NCBI RefSeq assembly: GCF_030811475.1
Contig: NZ_JAUSQV010000001.1
Coordinates: forward strand, 1,116,001-1,180,000
DNA from: Nakamurella flavida
Lineage (GTDB): Bacteria > Actinomycetota > Actinomycetes > Mycobacteriales > Nakamurellaceae
DNA: 64,000 nt
Direction: 5' to 3'
Shown here: piece by piece, positions 51,418 through 61,344 of the stretch
Numbering within the stretch: the first letter of the stretch is position 1
Layout: the number at the start of each line of letters is the position of its first letter
Program-made: the position numbers and the translations under genes
The notes under the pieces: generated by a model
What the model was told of the DNA's origin: nothing
Seen by the model: only the letters and a program-made list of their open reading frames with translations
Databases searched by the model: none

Positions 51418-54150
51418 TCAGGTCAGCCGGCGGCGCTCGTCCAGCCGCACCGGCGCACCGATCCGGCCGGTGGCGCCGGTGACGGACACTCCGCCCGGTC
51501 CGGCCAGCACCGGCCGCAGGTGCAGCTCGACCAGCTCGGGCAGGTCGTCGGCCAGGGCGGAGAGCCGCAGGGCCAGATCGACCAGCGGGCCGCGGTCGAC
51601 CACCCGCGAGCCGCGGTAGCCGTCCAACAGCGGGGCGGCCCGCGGCGCGGCGATCAGATCCGCCGCATCGGTGTCGCTCAGCGGGACGGCGCGGTAGGCC
51701 CGGTCGTCCAGCAGCTCGGTGGCCAACCCACCCAGGCCGAAGGAGACCAGCGCCCCGAACGACGGGTCGGCGGTCACCGAGAACACCGTGGACACCTCGG
51801 TGCGGTCCGACGGGGCCATCGCCTGCACGTAGAGGAACGGCCCGGCCAGCGCGGCCAACCCGGCCCAGGCGGCCCGCAGGTGATCCGGTGAGGACAGCCC
51901 GAGCCGCACCCCCGAGCGGTCGGCCCGGTGCCGGAGTGTCTCGTCGAAGGACTTGAGGGCGACCGGGAAACCGATGTCCTGCGCGGCCGTCACCGCCTCG
52001 TCGATCCCGGTCACCGCCCGGAACGGCTCGAGGACGATGCCGTACGCCGCCAGCAGGCCGCTGAGCTCGGCGTCGGTCAGCGCCCGGTCGGGGTCGTCCG
52101 TCCCCCGCAGACCGGCCATCGACCGGCGGGCGGCGGGCCGGTCCAGCCCGTCCGGTTCCACCATGGCGCCGACGGGCCGGGCCAGCCAGGTGCCGTAGCG
52201 CACCCCGTGGGCCAGCGCCGCGACCGCCCGTTCGGGCGTCCCGTAGGACGGCACCGAGCCGCGTGCGGCCCCGCCGTCCGGCCCGGTCACGGCCAACTGG
52301 CTGGGCAGTCCGTCGACGGCCAGGAACGTGGTCACCACCGGGACCCCGGCCTCGCCCGCCGCCGAGCGAAGCGCCGCCGCGTGGGCCAGGCCCGGGGTGG
52401 CCACCGGCGGCACGAACACCACGACGACCGCGTCCACGTCGTCCCGCGCGGCCACCGCCCGGACCGCGGCGGCCAGATCGGGCGGCGTGACGTCCACGCC
52501 GAGATCCGACGGCACCCCGTCCGCGACGGTGAGTCCCTCGTCGACACAGGCGTCGTAGGCCAGCACGCCCAGGGCGGTGGAGTTGCCCACGATGGCGATG
52601 CGCCCGCCGGCCGGGACGGGCTGGGTGGACAGCAGCTGGGCCACGTCGAAGGCCTCGGCCAGCGTGGTGGTGCGCAGCACCCCGGACTGCGCGAACAGGG
52701 AGGCGACCGCGGCGTCGGAGACCGGGGTGGAGGTCGCCGCGAGACCGGGGGCGGCCAGGGCGTACCGGCCGGACTTCACCGCGATGACCGGCTTGGTGCG
52801 GGCCAGCACCCGGGCGAGCCGGGTGAACTTCCGCGGGTTGCCGAAGGACTCCAGGTACAGCAGCACGACCTCGGTCCCGGCGTCGCCGTGCCAGTACTGC
52901 AGCAGGTCGTTGCCGGACACGTCCGCCCGATTGCCGGCGGAGACGAAGCTGGACAGCCCCAGCCCGCGGCGGGCCGCGTCGGCCAGGATCGCGATGCCGA
53001 GCGCACCGGACTGGCAGAAGAAGCCGATCCGGCCCGCCGGTGGCACCACCGGCGCCAGGGTGGCGTTGATCGACACGGCCGGGTCGGTGTTGATCAGCCC
53101 GAGGCAGTTCGGGCCGAGCACCCGCATGCCGGACGCCCGGGCCAGGGCGACCATCCGCCGCTGCGCCGCCGCTCCCCCGCCGTCCGCGCCCCCCTCGGTG
53201 CTCCCGGACGCATCGGCGAAGCCCGCCGTCATGACCACGAGCCCGTGCACGCCCTTCTCCCGGCACGCCTGCACCACCTCGGACACCGACGCCGCCGGGA
53301 CGGCGACCACGGCCAGGTCCACCGGGTCGGGGATGTCGGTGACACTCGGGTAGGCCCGCACCCCCTGCACCGACAGGGCGTCGGGGTTGACCGGGTAGAC
53401 CGGTCCGGTGAATCCGCCGCGCAGCAGGTTGACCAGGACGGCGTGGCCCAGCTTGCGGGGCTCGGTGGACGCCCCGATGACGGCGACCGAACGGGGGTTG
53501 AGCAGTCGGCTGATCGACCGCGACTCGGCCCGGTGCTCCCGGGCGAGGAGCACCGCACGGGACTTGTCCGTCGGGCCGATGTCGAACACGAGATCAAGGA
53601 CGCCGGAGGAGAACTCGCGCCGCACGGCGTAGCCGGCGTCGATGAACACCCGCACCATCTGCTGGTTCTCGCTGAGCACCTCGGCGGTGAAGCGGCGGAT
53701 GCCGAGCTCCTGGGCGGCGGCGGCCAGGTGCTCGAGCAGCAGCGACCCCAGGCCGCGGCCCTGCTGCGAGTCCTCGACGAGGAACGCGACCTCGGCGGCG
53801 TCCGGGTCGAGGCCACTGCCGGCCGGGCTGCGGTGGAAGGTGCCGGCGGCGATGATCTGCCCGCCGAGCTCGGCGACCAGCCCGACGGCGGTGACGTGGT
53901 CGACGTCGGTGAACACCCGCAGTTGACTGTCCGAGATCTCCGCGATCGTGGAGAAGTACCGCAGGTACAGGGTTCTCGAGCTGGACCGGCCGTGCATGGC
54001 GCGGATGGCGTCGGCGTCCCCGGTACCCGAGGGGCGCAGGTGCACCGCTCCCCCGTCGGTCAGCAGGACGTCGGCCTCCCAGTGCTGGGGATACCGCACC
54101 GGTCTGACGTCACCGGGGACGGGCACGGTCATGTCGGTCGGCTCGGTCAT
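51418..54150 (-). CDS. GNAT acetyltransferase fused to NDP-forming acyl-CoA-synthetase-like domain (Pat-like)
   Basis: A 910-residue fusion. The N-terminal GNAT domain (about 30-195) has FLVEDSQQGRGLGSLLLEHL and AEVLSENQQMVRVF. CoA-binding and ligase domains follow (SVAVIGASTEPRKLGHAVL, GPNCLGLIN, QSGALGIAILADAARRG), and then an ATP-grasp domain (GFPVALKSF). In the catalytic phosphohistidine loop, normally SHTG, the sequence reads ATSTPVSD, so the His is missing. This fits protein lysine acetyltransferases of the Pat/PatZ type, where the synthetase part is regulatory. The ATG is one base after the acuC stop (TGACATG). A protein-acylating enzyme paired with a deacylase is the best reading. Confidence 0.88.
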   Translation of the reverse strand: MTEPTDMTVPVPGDVRPVRYPQHWEADVLLTDGGAVHLRPSGTGDADAIRAMHGRSSSRTLYLRYFSTIAEISDSQLRVFTDVDHVTAVGLVAELGGQIIAAGTFHRSPAGSGLDPDAAEVAFLVEDSQQGRGLGSLLLEHLAAAAQELGIRRFTAEVLSENQQMVRVFIDAGYAVRREFSSGVLDLVFDIGPTDKSRAVLLAREHRAESRSISRLLNPRSVAVIGASTEPRKLGHAVLVNLLRGGFTGPVYPVNPDALSVQGVRAYPSVTDIPDPVDLAVVAVPAASVSEVVQACREKGVHGLVVMTAGFADASGSTEGGADGGGAAAQRRMVALARASGMRVLGPNCLGLINTDPAVSINATLAPVVPPAGRIGFFCQSGALGIAILADAARRGLGLSSFVSAGNRADVSGNDLLQYWHGDAGTEVVLLYLESFGNPRKFTRLARVLARTKPVIAVKSGRYALAAPGLAATSTPVSDAAVASLFAQSGVLRTTTLAEAFDVAQLLSTQPVPAGGRIAIVGNSTALGVLAYDACVDEGLTVADGVPSDLGVDVTPPDLAAAVRAVAARDDVDAVVVVFVPPVATPGLAHAAALRSAAGEAGVPVVTTFLAVDGLPSQLAVTGPDGGAARGSVPSYGTPERAVAALAHGVRYGTWLARPVGAMVEPDGLDRPAARRSMAGLRGTDDPDRALTDAELSGLLAAYGIVLEPFRAVTGIDEAVTAAQDIGFPVALKSFDETLRHRADRSGVRLGLSSPDHLRAAWAGLAALAGPFLYVQAMAPSDRTEVSTVFSVTADPSFGALVSFGLGGLATELLDDRAYRAVPLSDTDAADLIAAPRAAPLLDGYRGSRVVDRGPLVDLALRLSALADDLPELVELHLRPVLAGPGGVSVTGATGRIGAPVRLDERRRLT

Positions 54151-54151
54151 G

Positions 54152-55339
54152 TCAGTCCCGGGGGTCGACGGGGTCGAGGCCGTGCAGGGGGAAGATCGCC
54201 TGCCGGGTCTGCAGCACGGCGCGGTCCAGCGGGCTCTCGCCACGCCCCGCCCACCGCTCGAACCGCGGCGGTACCCCGTCGCCCATGTGGGTGGGCGGCT
54301 CGATGGACCGCCGCCGTCCGCGGGCGATGTCCTGCCACCCGGTGGGGATGTCACGGTCGGGGTCGACGTCCCGACCCAGCACGGTGGCCAGCAGATGCGT
54401 CCACGCCCGCGGCACCACCCGGACCAGGGAGTACCCGCCGCCGCCGAGGGCCAGCCACCGTCCGCCGGTGACGGTCTCGGCCAGCTCGCGCAGGGCCAGG
54501 TAGGAGGCGCGCTGCCCGTCCACGGACAGCCGCAGGTCCGCGAGCGGATCCTCGGCGTGCGAGTCGGCGCCGTGCTGGGTGACGAGCACCTGCGGGCGGA
54601 ACGCGGCGACGACGGACGGGACGACGGCGTGGAACGCGCGGAGCCAGCCGGCGTCGTCGGTGCCGGACGGCAGGGCCAGGTTGACCGCGGTGCCCTCGGC
54701 GGCGCCGCGGCCGGTCTCCACCGGCCATCCCGTCCCCGGGAACAGGGTCAGCGGGCTCTCGTGGATCGACACCGTCAGCACCCGGGGATCGCCGTAGAAC
54801 GCCTCCTGCACGCCGTCACCGTGGTGCACGTCCACGTCCACGTAGGCGACCCGGTCCACGCCCGCGTCCAGCAGCGCGGCGATGGCCAGGGCGGCGTCGT
54901 TGTACACGCAGAACCCGCTGGCCCGGTCGGGCATGGCGTGGTGCAACCCCCCGGCGATGTTGACCGCCCGGTCGACCTCCCCGGCCGCGATGGCCCGGGC
55001 CGCGGCCACCGATCCTCCGGCGATCAGCGCGGCCGAGTCGTGCATGCCGGGGAAGACCGGGTCGTCGGAGGTGCCGAGCCCGTGGCCGAACTGCGGGCTC
55101 TCCGGGCTCAGCCCGCGCGCCGACGCGGCCTTCACCGCGGCCAGGTACTCCGGGGTGTGCACGCGCAGCAGGGTGGCGTCGTCGGCGGGCTCCGGGCGGA
55201 CGAGATCGACCCCGTCCAGTACCCCCAGGATGTCGGCCAGCGCCCAGGTCAGCTCCCACCGCAGCGGGTGGAACGGGTGGTAGCCACCGAGGTCGTACGC
55301 GAGCATCCGGGGATCCCACACGAGCATCGGCGGCCTCAT
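54152..55339 (-). CDS. acuC: AcuC-type histone-deacetylase-family protein
   Basis: A 395-residue zinc hydrolase of the HDAC superfamily that removes acetyl groups from lysine, classically reactivating acetyl-CoA synthetase. Seen: the active-site His pair in IAGGLHHAMPD near 128, zinc ligands in YVDVDVHHGDG near 168 and THGAD-like QHGADSHAEDPL near 250, and the C-terminal GGGGYS. The start ATG 55339 has weak GCCCGG upstream; an ATG 12 bases later is possible. It is first in an operon with the GNAT-synthetase protein. Confidence 0.93.
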   Translation of the reverse strand: MRPPMLVWDPRMLAYDLGGYHPFHPLRWELTWALADILGVLDGVDLVRPEPADDATLLRVHTPEYLAAVKAASARGLSPESPQFGHGLGTSDDPVFPGMHDSAALIAGGSVAAARAIAAGEVDRAVNIAGGLHHAMPDRASGFCVYNDAALAIAALLDAGVDRVAYVDVDVHHGDGVQEAFYGDPRVLTVSIHESPLTLFPGTGWPVETGRGAAEGTAVNLALPSGTDDAGWLRAFHAVVPSVVAAFRPQVLVTQHGADSHAEDPLADLRLSVDGQRASYLALRELAETVTGGRWLALGGGGYSLVRVVPRAWTHLLATVLGRDVDPDRDIPTGWQDIARGRRRSIEPPTHMGDGVPPRFERWAGRGESPLDRAVLQTRQAIFPLHGLDPVDPRD

Positions 55340-55382
55340 CCGGGCAAGGCTAGGCGACGGCCCCCACCGTGCGCCCGACCCC

Positions 55383-56231
55383 TCACCGCGGTGCGGTCAC
55401 GTCCTGGCCGAGCACCCCGAGCAGTTGCAGCCGGTCGTAGCTGTCCGTCCCGGGGGTGGCGGTGAGCACCAGCAGCGCCTGGTTCTGGTCCAGGTCGGCC
55501 AGCAGCTGGCACTGCACGGTCATCACCCCGGTGTCCGGGTGCTGCACCCGCTTCTCGTACTGGTGGACGCCCGGCACCTCGTGGGCGCTCCACAACCGCG
55601 CGAACTCCTCGCTGGTGGTCAGCAGATCCGCGGCCACGGCGGCCGCCCGGGACCCCGCCCCCTGCCGCACCGAGGCGGCGCGCAGATCCGCGGTGAAGGC
55701 GCGCGAGTGCAGGTCGTGGTCCTCCGTCGGATACACGCGGCGGGCGTCGGGGTCGGTGAACCAGCGGTGGGTGACGCTGCGTGCCATCCCGGCGAAGCGG
55801 GTCTCGTCACCGAACAGCGCGCGGGCCGGCGGGGTCTGCACCAGGGTTTCCCCGAGGTCGGTCATGATCTGGGCGGGGGTGTCCTGCAGTCGGTCCAGCA
55901 CGCGCATCAGCCCGGGGGCGACGTGCCGTGCGTGCAGATCGGCATGACGGGCCGGCGCATTGTGCCCGGCCAGCAGGAACAGGTGGTCGCGCTCGCTGTG
56001 GGTGAGGCGCAGGCCGCGGGCGATCGCGGTGAGCATCTGCACCGACGGCTGCGGCCCGCGGGCCTGCTCCAGGCGGCTCCAGTAGTCGACCGACATGACG
56101 CACAGGGCGGCCACCTCCTCCCGGCGGAGCCCGTTCGCCCGTCGCCGCGGGCCCCGACCGAGCCCGACGTCCTCCGGCTGGAGCGCCTCCCGGCGTCGGC
56201 GCAGGAAGTCGGCCAGCTGACTGCGATCCAC
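55383..56231 (-). CDS. XRE-type HTH regulator with MmyB-like ligand domain
   Basis: A 282-residue regulator. The N-terminal HTH (about 1-75) contains LRREEVAALCVMSVDYWSRL and PSVQMLTAIARGLRLTHSE. The MmyB-like PAS-fold C-terminal domain has DTPAQIMTDLGETLVQTPPA and FTDPDARRVYPTEDHD. GTG 56231 is chosen because AGGAGG lies seven bases upstream; GTG 56237 overlaps the SDR stop but is too close to that site. It is co-oriented and coupled with the SDR gene, which it may control. Confidence 0.9.
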   Translation of the reverse strand: MDRSQLADFLRRRREALQPEDVGLGRGPRRRANGLRREEVAALCVMSVDYWSRLEQARGPQPSVQMLTAIARGLRLTHSERDHLFLLAGHNAPARHADLHARHVAPGLMRVLDRLQDTPAQIMTDLGETLVQTPPARALFGDETRFAGMARSVTHRWFTDPDARRVYPTEDHDLHSRAFTADLRAASVRQGAGSRAAAVAADLLTTSEEFARLWSAHEVPGVHQYEKRVQHPDTGVMTVQCQLLADLDQNQALLVLTATPGTDSYDRLQLLGVLGQDVTAPR

Positions 56232-56233
56232 GA

Positions 56234-57241
56234 TCACTCCTCCTCGCGACGGGCCCTGCGCGGCGGGCCCGTCCATCCTGCGACAGCCGGGCCGTCGGCG
56301 TCAGACCGCGCGGCCCGCATCCCGACCAGATCGATCGAGACGTCCCACATGCGGCGGGCGTCCGCGCCGCTGCGCAGCGGCACCCAGAGCTTCTGCTCGG
56401 CGGGAGCGCCGCCCAGTCCGCCGGGGCCGGACGGGCCGAAGAACCGCCCGCCGACCGGGTCCGGGCCCACGGCGGCGAGCAGGGCGGGCAGGGCGGCGGT
56501 CTCCGGGGTGCCCACCAGGATGCCCCGCCGGGACAGCGCGCGGATGACGCGGACGGCGGTGGTGTCGGCGTCCCGGCCGAGGCCGGCCTGGGCCGCCAGC
56601 AGGTTGGTGGGCGAGACACCGGGATGGGCCAGGGCGCTGGTGATGCCCCATCCGGCGGCCGCACTGCGGTCCTGGAGCTCGCGGGCGAACAGCCCGACGG
56701 CCAGCTTGGACAGGCTGTAGGCCCGGTCGACGTCGTAACGCCGCTCGGAGTTCAGGTCGTCCCACCCGATCCTCGCGCGCCGGGCGGCGATGCTGGTCTG
56801 GTGGACGACCCGGGCCCCGCCGGCCCGCAGCAGCGGCAGCAGTCCCAGGGTGAGGGCGACGTGGCCGAGGTGGTTGGTGCCGAACTGCAGCTCGAACCCG
56901 TCGCGGGTGACCTGTCGGGCGGGCGGCCGCATCACCCCGGCGTTGTCGATCAGCAGGTGGATCGGTCGACCCTGCGCCAGCAGAGCGTCGGTCAGCGCGG
57001 CGATCGATTCCAGCGAGGCCAGGTCCAGCACCCGGGTGGACACGGCCGCGGCGGGCACGGAACTCCGGATGCGGTCGACCGCCCGGGCGCCCTTCGCCGC
57101 GTCCCGGACCGGCAGGAGGACCTCGGCGCCCGCCGCGGCCAGCCGACGCGCGATCACCAGACCGATGCCGTCGCTGGCTCCGGTGACCAGGGCGAGCCGC
57201 CCGGTCAGGTCCGGCAGGTCCAGAGTGGGGGTGCGCACCAT
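56234..57241 (-). CDS. Short-chain dehydrogenase (protochlorophyllide-reductase-like)
   Basis: A 335-residue SDR. Seen: [15 protein letters not shown] near 20, [10 protein letters not shown] near 97, [10 protein letters not shown], catalytic Ser in [10 protein letters not shown] and [15 protein letters not shown]. The last 60 residues ([19 protein letters not shown]) match the long form seen in many actinobacterial oxidoreductases. The substrate is unknown. GAGGAG lies upstream of ATG 57241. It is the first gene of a two-gene unit with the MmyB-type regulator. Confidence 0.9.
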   Translation of the reverse strand: MVRTPTLDLPDLTGRLALVTGASDGIGLVIARRLAAAGAEVLLPVRDAAKGARAVDRIRSSVPAAAVSTRVLDLASLESIAALTDALLAQGRPIHLLIDNAGVMRPPARQVTRDGFELQFGTNHLGHVALTLGLLPLLRAGGARVVHQTSIAARRARIGWDDLNSERRYDVDRAYSLSKLAVGLFARELQDRSAAAGWGITSALAHPGVSPTNLLAAQAGLGRDADTTAVRVIRALSRRGILVGTPETAALPALLAAVGPDPVGGRFFGPSGPGGLGGAPAEQKLWVPLRSGADARRMWDVSIDLVGMRAARSDADGPAVAGWTGPPRRARREEE

Positions 57242-57380
57242 GACGGTCTCCTCGGTGTCCGGCCCGCCACGTCGGCGGGTACGACCCCACTGTCGGGCAC
57301 CGGCGCGTCCGGGTTCAGGCCCGTCCCGTCCACGGATCGGCGGTCCCCCCTTCCGGGGCGCCCGGGACGGTGCGGTGGGC

Positions 57381-58325
57381 TCAGCCGGAGTGTTCGAGAT
57401 CGGTGCGGCACGCCACGCCCAGGGCGAACAGCGTCGCCACCCCGTAGTGCTCCATCGCGGCGGCGACCCGGCGCCGCCCCGTTCGTGGATTGATACCCAG
57501 TGTGCGCGAGGCGGTCTCCAATGTGATGCCCTGGCGCATCAGCCGCAGCAACGGGGTCCACGCGGGCTCGCCTCCCGCCGGCGGGTCGGCCCGCTGCCAG
57601 ATCTCCGCGAAGTAGGCGCGGGTGAGATCGGCCAACGCGGCGTTGCGGATACCCAGCACGCTGGTCGGGCGACCCTCGCCCCACTCGAACGGCATCGAGA
57701 CCTGGTCGCCGTCCACCCAGAACCAACTGGGCGGAGTCTGCATGCTCCGGAAGGCCAGGCCGGCCCGGGTGTAGCGGTCCATCCGGTCCCGGGCGGCCGG
57801 GTCGCCCAGGGAGGAGGTGGGCACGATGACCCGCACGGTGTCCTTGGCGGCCAGGGCCCGGCCGAATCGTTCCCGGCGTTCCGGCGAGGTGGCCAGGAAC
57901 CGCTCGATCGCGGGGAGCACGGCGTCCAGCGTCCCGCTGTCGTGCTGGGCGGTGTCGAACCACAGGTCCTCGGAGGCGTGCTCGCCGTGGCGGATGGTCA
58001 CCGGGACCAGATCGGTGGAGACCTCGCCGACCGCGAAGTGGCGGAGCATCCCCGGCAGGGCGGTCACGATCCGCTCGAGGTCCCCCAGACCGTCGGCGAC
58101 CCTGGCGCGCACGTCGGCCCGCGAGGCGGCGGCCGCCTGCGCGGCCCAGTCGGCCGGGTGCCGGTAGTCGATCCGGCCGTCCCTGACCTCCAGCACCCCA
58201 CGGGCCTGCAGCCGGTCGACGGCCGCCCCCACCTGCGTGGGGTCGAGGTGGGCCAGGGCGGCGATCTCCCCGACCGTGGCGGGTCGACCACGATGGATGA
58301 CCGCCAGCAGCGTGTCGTCGTCCAT
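57381..58325 (-). CDS. Two-HTH (TrmB/LuxR-like) transcriptional regulator
   Basis: A 314-residue regulator-like protein. An N-terminal winged helix (about 1-60; [33 protein letters not shown]) and a C-terminal LuxR-like helix pair ([20 protein letters not shown]) flank a middle domain resembling the PLD-like sensing domain of TrmB-family proteins ([27 protein letters not shown]). ATG 58325 has AAGGA five bases upstream. It is divergent from a hydrolase-permease pair, which it may control. Confidence 0.8.
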   Translation of the reverse strand: MDDDTLLAVIHRGRPATVGEIAALAHLDPTQVGAAVDRLQARGVLEVRDGRIDYRHPADWAAQAAAASRADVRARVADGLGDLERIVTALPGMLRHFAVGEVSTDLVPVTIRHGEHASEDLWFDTAQHDSGTLDAVLPAIERFLATSPERRERFGRALAAKDTVRVIVPTSSLGDPAARDRMDRYTRAGLAFRSMQTPPSWFWVDGDQVSMPFEWGEGRPTSVLGIRNAALADLTRAYFAEIWQRADPPAGGEPAWTPLLRLMRQGITLETASRTLGINPRTGRRRVAAAMEHYGVATLFALGVACRTDLEHSG

Positions 58326-58486
58326 GACCATCCTTGCTGACGGCACCCCCGGGGTTGACCGAGCGTGCATACCTGAACACTGCCCGCAACCGGACATGTC
58401 CGCAACCGGATCTTGATTCTGGAACAGGACCATCCGGACACTCCACGCTGGGTAGGCAGGTCCGCGCCCCCAGTCCTGGAGGAACC

Positions 58487-59830
58487 ATGATCGGCTGTCT
58501 CGCGGCCACCGGCCCGGGCGGGATCAGACCGTGGCTGCTGGCCGGGGTCGCGCTGCTCCTCCTCGGCGCCGTCTGTCTCGTCGTCCGACCCCGCCGTCGG
58601 GCGGTGCCGACGCCCGTGGGGATGTCGGTGGGCCTGGTCGTCGTGCTGGTGGTCGGGGGGACGGTGGCCGGACCCGCCCCCGTGGCCCGGGCCACGGACG
58701 GGGACGCCGGGACCGTGAGCTGCCCGAGCGCGGGATCCACCGGGACTCCGGCCCGCGCACCGTCGACCGCCATCGGCGGGGACACCGAGATCACCTACGT
58801 CAGCGGAGGTGTCACCGTTCACGGCAGCTACCGCGGTCCGGTGGACCCCGCCCGCCCGGTCCCCGCGGTGGTCATCGTCGGCGGCACCGGGGCCGTGGAC
58901 CGCAACGGCGACGCCCCGGGCCTGGCCACCGGGGCCTACCGGTGGCTCGCCGACCGGCTGAGCGACCTGGGCATCGCCTCACTGCGGTACGACAAGCTCG
59001 GCACCGGGGCCACCGGCCTCGGCCCGTACGCCGCCGACCCCTCGGCCCTGCTCGCCCACGGGTACGACGAACTCCGCGTCCAACCCGTCCGGGACGCCCT
59101 GACGTTCGTGGCCGGGCAGCCGGGCATCGACACCGACCGCCTGCTGCTGCTCGGGCACAGCGAGGGCGGCCCGTTGGCCCTGACCGTCACGACGGACCGC
59201 CGGGAGGCCCCGGCCGTGGCCGGGCTGCTGCTGATCGAGCCCGCCTACACCCGCATCCTGGACATCCTCGGCCGGCAGGTGCAGGACCAGGCCGCGGCTG
59301 CCGTGACGGGCGGGGCCCTGTCGGCCGCCGACGAGAAGGCACTGGCCGACTGGATGGACCTCGGTCGCGCCGAGATCCGCGCGGGGGACGTCGACCCGCC
59401 GCCCGTCGCGCCCCCGCTCCCCACGGCGACCGGGTACGCCGCCGAACTGCAGACCTCCGTCGGCGGCAACTTCTGGGGCTCGGACCCCGCCCAGATGGTG
59501 GTCTCGCACGCCTACCGCACCCGGTACGGCCGGGAGTACGACGCGATCGACCCGGCACACCTCGCGACGGAGGTGATCGTGCCGACGCTGATCACCTGCG
59601 GCACCAAGGACTTCAACACCCCGTGCGGGGACGGATCGCCGGGCTCGGGTGTCGCTGCGGTGGCCGCGGACCTCGACCCCGCTCTCGCCACCTTCGTCCG
59701 CCTCCCCGACACCGTCCACCTCCTCCGGGACATCACCACCCCCGGTGTGCCCGCACCCGCCGAGCAGATCACCCGCCCGTACTCCGGAGTGCTGGTCGAC
59801 GCCCTCACCGACTTCCTGACCCACTTCTGA
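58487..59830 (+). CDS. Membrane-anchored or secreted alpha/beta hydrolase
   Basis: A 447-residue protein with two N-terminal hydrophobic segments (about 15-33 and 45-65) and then an alpha/beta-hydrolase domain. Seen: VVIVGGTGAVDRNGD, the nucleophile elbow LLGHSEGGPLAL near 225, an acid region CGTKDFNTPCG near 375, and catalytic His in LPDTVHLLRD near 410. Cysteines CPSAG and CGTKDFNTPC may be oxidised outside the cell. TGGAGGAACC precedes ATG 58487. The permease follows after 21 bases, so the substrate may be related. Confidence 0.88.
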   Translation: MIGCLAATGPGGIRPWLLAGVALLLLGAVCLVVRPRRRAVPTPVGMSVGLVVVLVVGGTVAGPAPVARATDGDAGTVSCPSAGSTGTPARAPSTAIGGDTEITYVSGGVTVHGSYRGPVDPARPVPAVVIVGGTGAVDRNGDAPGLATGAYRWLADRLSDLGIASLRYDKLGTGATGLGPYAADPSALLAHGYDELRVQPVRDALTFVAGQPGIDTDRLLLLGHSEGGPLALTVTTDRREAPAVAGLLLIEPAYTRILDILGRQVQDQAAAAVTGGALSAADEKALADWMDLGRAEIRAGDVDPPPVAPPLPTATGYAAELQTSVGGNFWGSDPAQMVVSHAYRTRYGREYDAIDPAHLATEVIVPTLITCGTKDFNTPCGDGSPGSGVAAVAADLDPALATFVRLPDTVHLLRDITTPGVPAPAEQITRPYSGVLVDALTDFLTHF

Positions 59831-59851
59831 CCCCCTGACCGAACGGACCCG

Positions 59852-61306
59852 ATGAGTACCTCGCACTCCCCCGCCACGGACGAGCCGCAGCTGAAGCGCA
59901 CCCTCGGGGGCTTCCAGGTCTTCGCCGTCTCGTTCGCCTTCATCTCGGTGGCCGTGGGGGTGTTCGCCACCTACGGAGAGATGCTGACCACGGCCGGGCC
60001 GGTGGGCATCTGGTTGTGGGTGATCTCCGCCGTGGGGCAGACCCTCGTCGCCCTGGTCGTCGCCCAGTTCGCCGCCCGCATCGCCCTGAGCGGCTCGTCC
60101 TACCAGTGGGCCTCCCGGTTGGCCAGTCCGAAGGTCGGGTGGTTCTTCGGGTACCTGACGCTCTGGTACCTGGCCACCGCCGTGGTGGCGATGGACAACG
60201 CCCTGGCCAGCCAGGCGCTGATGCCCCTGCTCGGCATGCCGGAGAGCGAGGACGACGCCCGGCTCATCACGATCGCCGTCCTGGTGGTGCAGGCGGTGCT
60301 GGTCATCGCCTCGACCCGCCTGCTCGGCCTGATCTCGTCGACCGCCGTGGCCATCGAGATCGGCATCGTGGTCGTGCTCGTGGTGGTGCTGCTGGCCGTG
60401 GTGATCACCACCGGCAGCGGGGATGTCGGCAACCTGGCCTCCCGGGGCGTGGCCGCCGGCGACCCGAACTACTTCGCGCTGGGCGGCGGCGCGATGGCAG
60501 GCATGCTCATGGGCCTGACGACGCTGGTCGGATTCGACTCCGCGGCGAACCTCGCGGAGGAGGCGAAGGACCCGTTCCGCACCGTCCCGCGGGCCATCGT
60601 GGCCTCGGTGATCGCCGCGGGGGTGGCCGGAATGCTCTTCCTGATCGCGCTGACGGTCTCGATCAAGGACATCGTCGCCGTCTCCGCGGCCGGCTCGCCG
60701 GTGGCAGCGATCATCCGGGAGCAGCTCGGCCCGGTCTGGGAGCGGGTCATGCTGGCCTGCATCGTCGTCGCCATGTTCGGCGCCGGCATGGTGGTCATGG
60801 CGGCGTGCTCCCGGCAGGTGTTCGCGATGGCCCGCGACCGGCGCCTGCCGGCCGCCGCGTTGCTGCGGCGCGTCGATCCCCGCACCCGGACCCCGATCGC
60901 GGCCACGGTGCTCATCGTGGTCGTCGGCGTGGTGCTGATGGTCGCGCTGCCCGGCGCGGCGCTCGTCCAGCTCATCAACATCGGCACCATCCTCCCCGCG
61001 ATGATCTACGGCGGCATCGTCGTGCTCTACCTGGGCGTGCGGAACCGATTCGCGCGGCGGGAGGGTGGCTTCAGCCTCGGCCGCCTGGAGATGCCGGTGG
61101 CCGTCGCCGCGCTGATCTGGATCGGCGTGGCCCTCGTCTGCCTGGTCACCCCGGGCCAGGCCCTCGTCCCCGTGCTGATCGTCGTCGGGCTCGCCCTGCT
61201 GGGTGGCGTCTGGTTCGCCGTGATGCTGCGGTCCCGGGACAGGGTGCTCGATGCGGAGGACCCGGCGACCGACCGGGCGGAGGAGATCGCCGAGGCGGCG
61301 GGCTGA
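59852..61306 (+). CDS. APC-family amino-acid/amine permease
   Basis: A 484-residue transporter with about 12 helices. The N-terminal helix 1 motif (LGGFQVFAVSFAFISVAVGVF) and LSGSSYQWASRLASPKVGW are typical of the APC superfamily of the amino-acid, GABA and ethanolamine type; STRLLGLISSTAV and DSAANLAEEAKDPFRTVPRAI also fit. The substrate is not fixed. It is co-directional with the hydrolase, and convergent with the rhodanese gene. Confidence 0.92.
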   Translation: MSTSHSPATDEPQLKRTLGGFQVFAVSFAFISVAVGVFATYGEMLTTAGPVGIWLWVISAVGQTLVALVVAQFAARIALSGSSYQWASRLASPKVGWFFGYLTLWYLATAVVAMDNALASQALMPLLGMPESEDDARLITIAVLVVQAVLVIASTRLLGLISSTAVAIEIGIVVVLVVVLLAVVITTGSGDVGNLASRGVAAGDPNYFALGGGAMAGMLMGLTTLVGFDSAANLAEEAKDPFRTVPRAIVASVIAAGVAGMLFLIALTVSIKDIVAVSAAGSPVAAIIREQLGPVWERVMLACIVVAMFGAGMVVMAACSRQVFAMARDRRLPAAALLRRVDPRTRTPIAATVLIVVVGVVLMVALPGAALVQLINIGTILPAMIYGGIVVLYLGVRNRFARREGGFSLGRLEMPVAVAALIWIGVALVCLVTPGQALVPVLIVVGLALLGGVWFAVMLRSRDRVLDAEDPATDRAEEIAEAAG

Positions 61307-61344
61307 GCCGGCCACCGACGGCAGCCGAGCCCCGGCGGAGCCCG

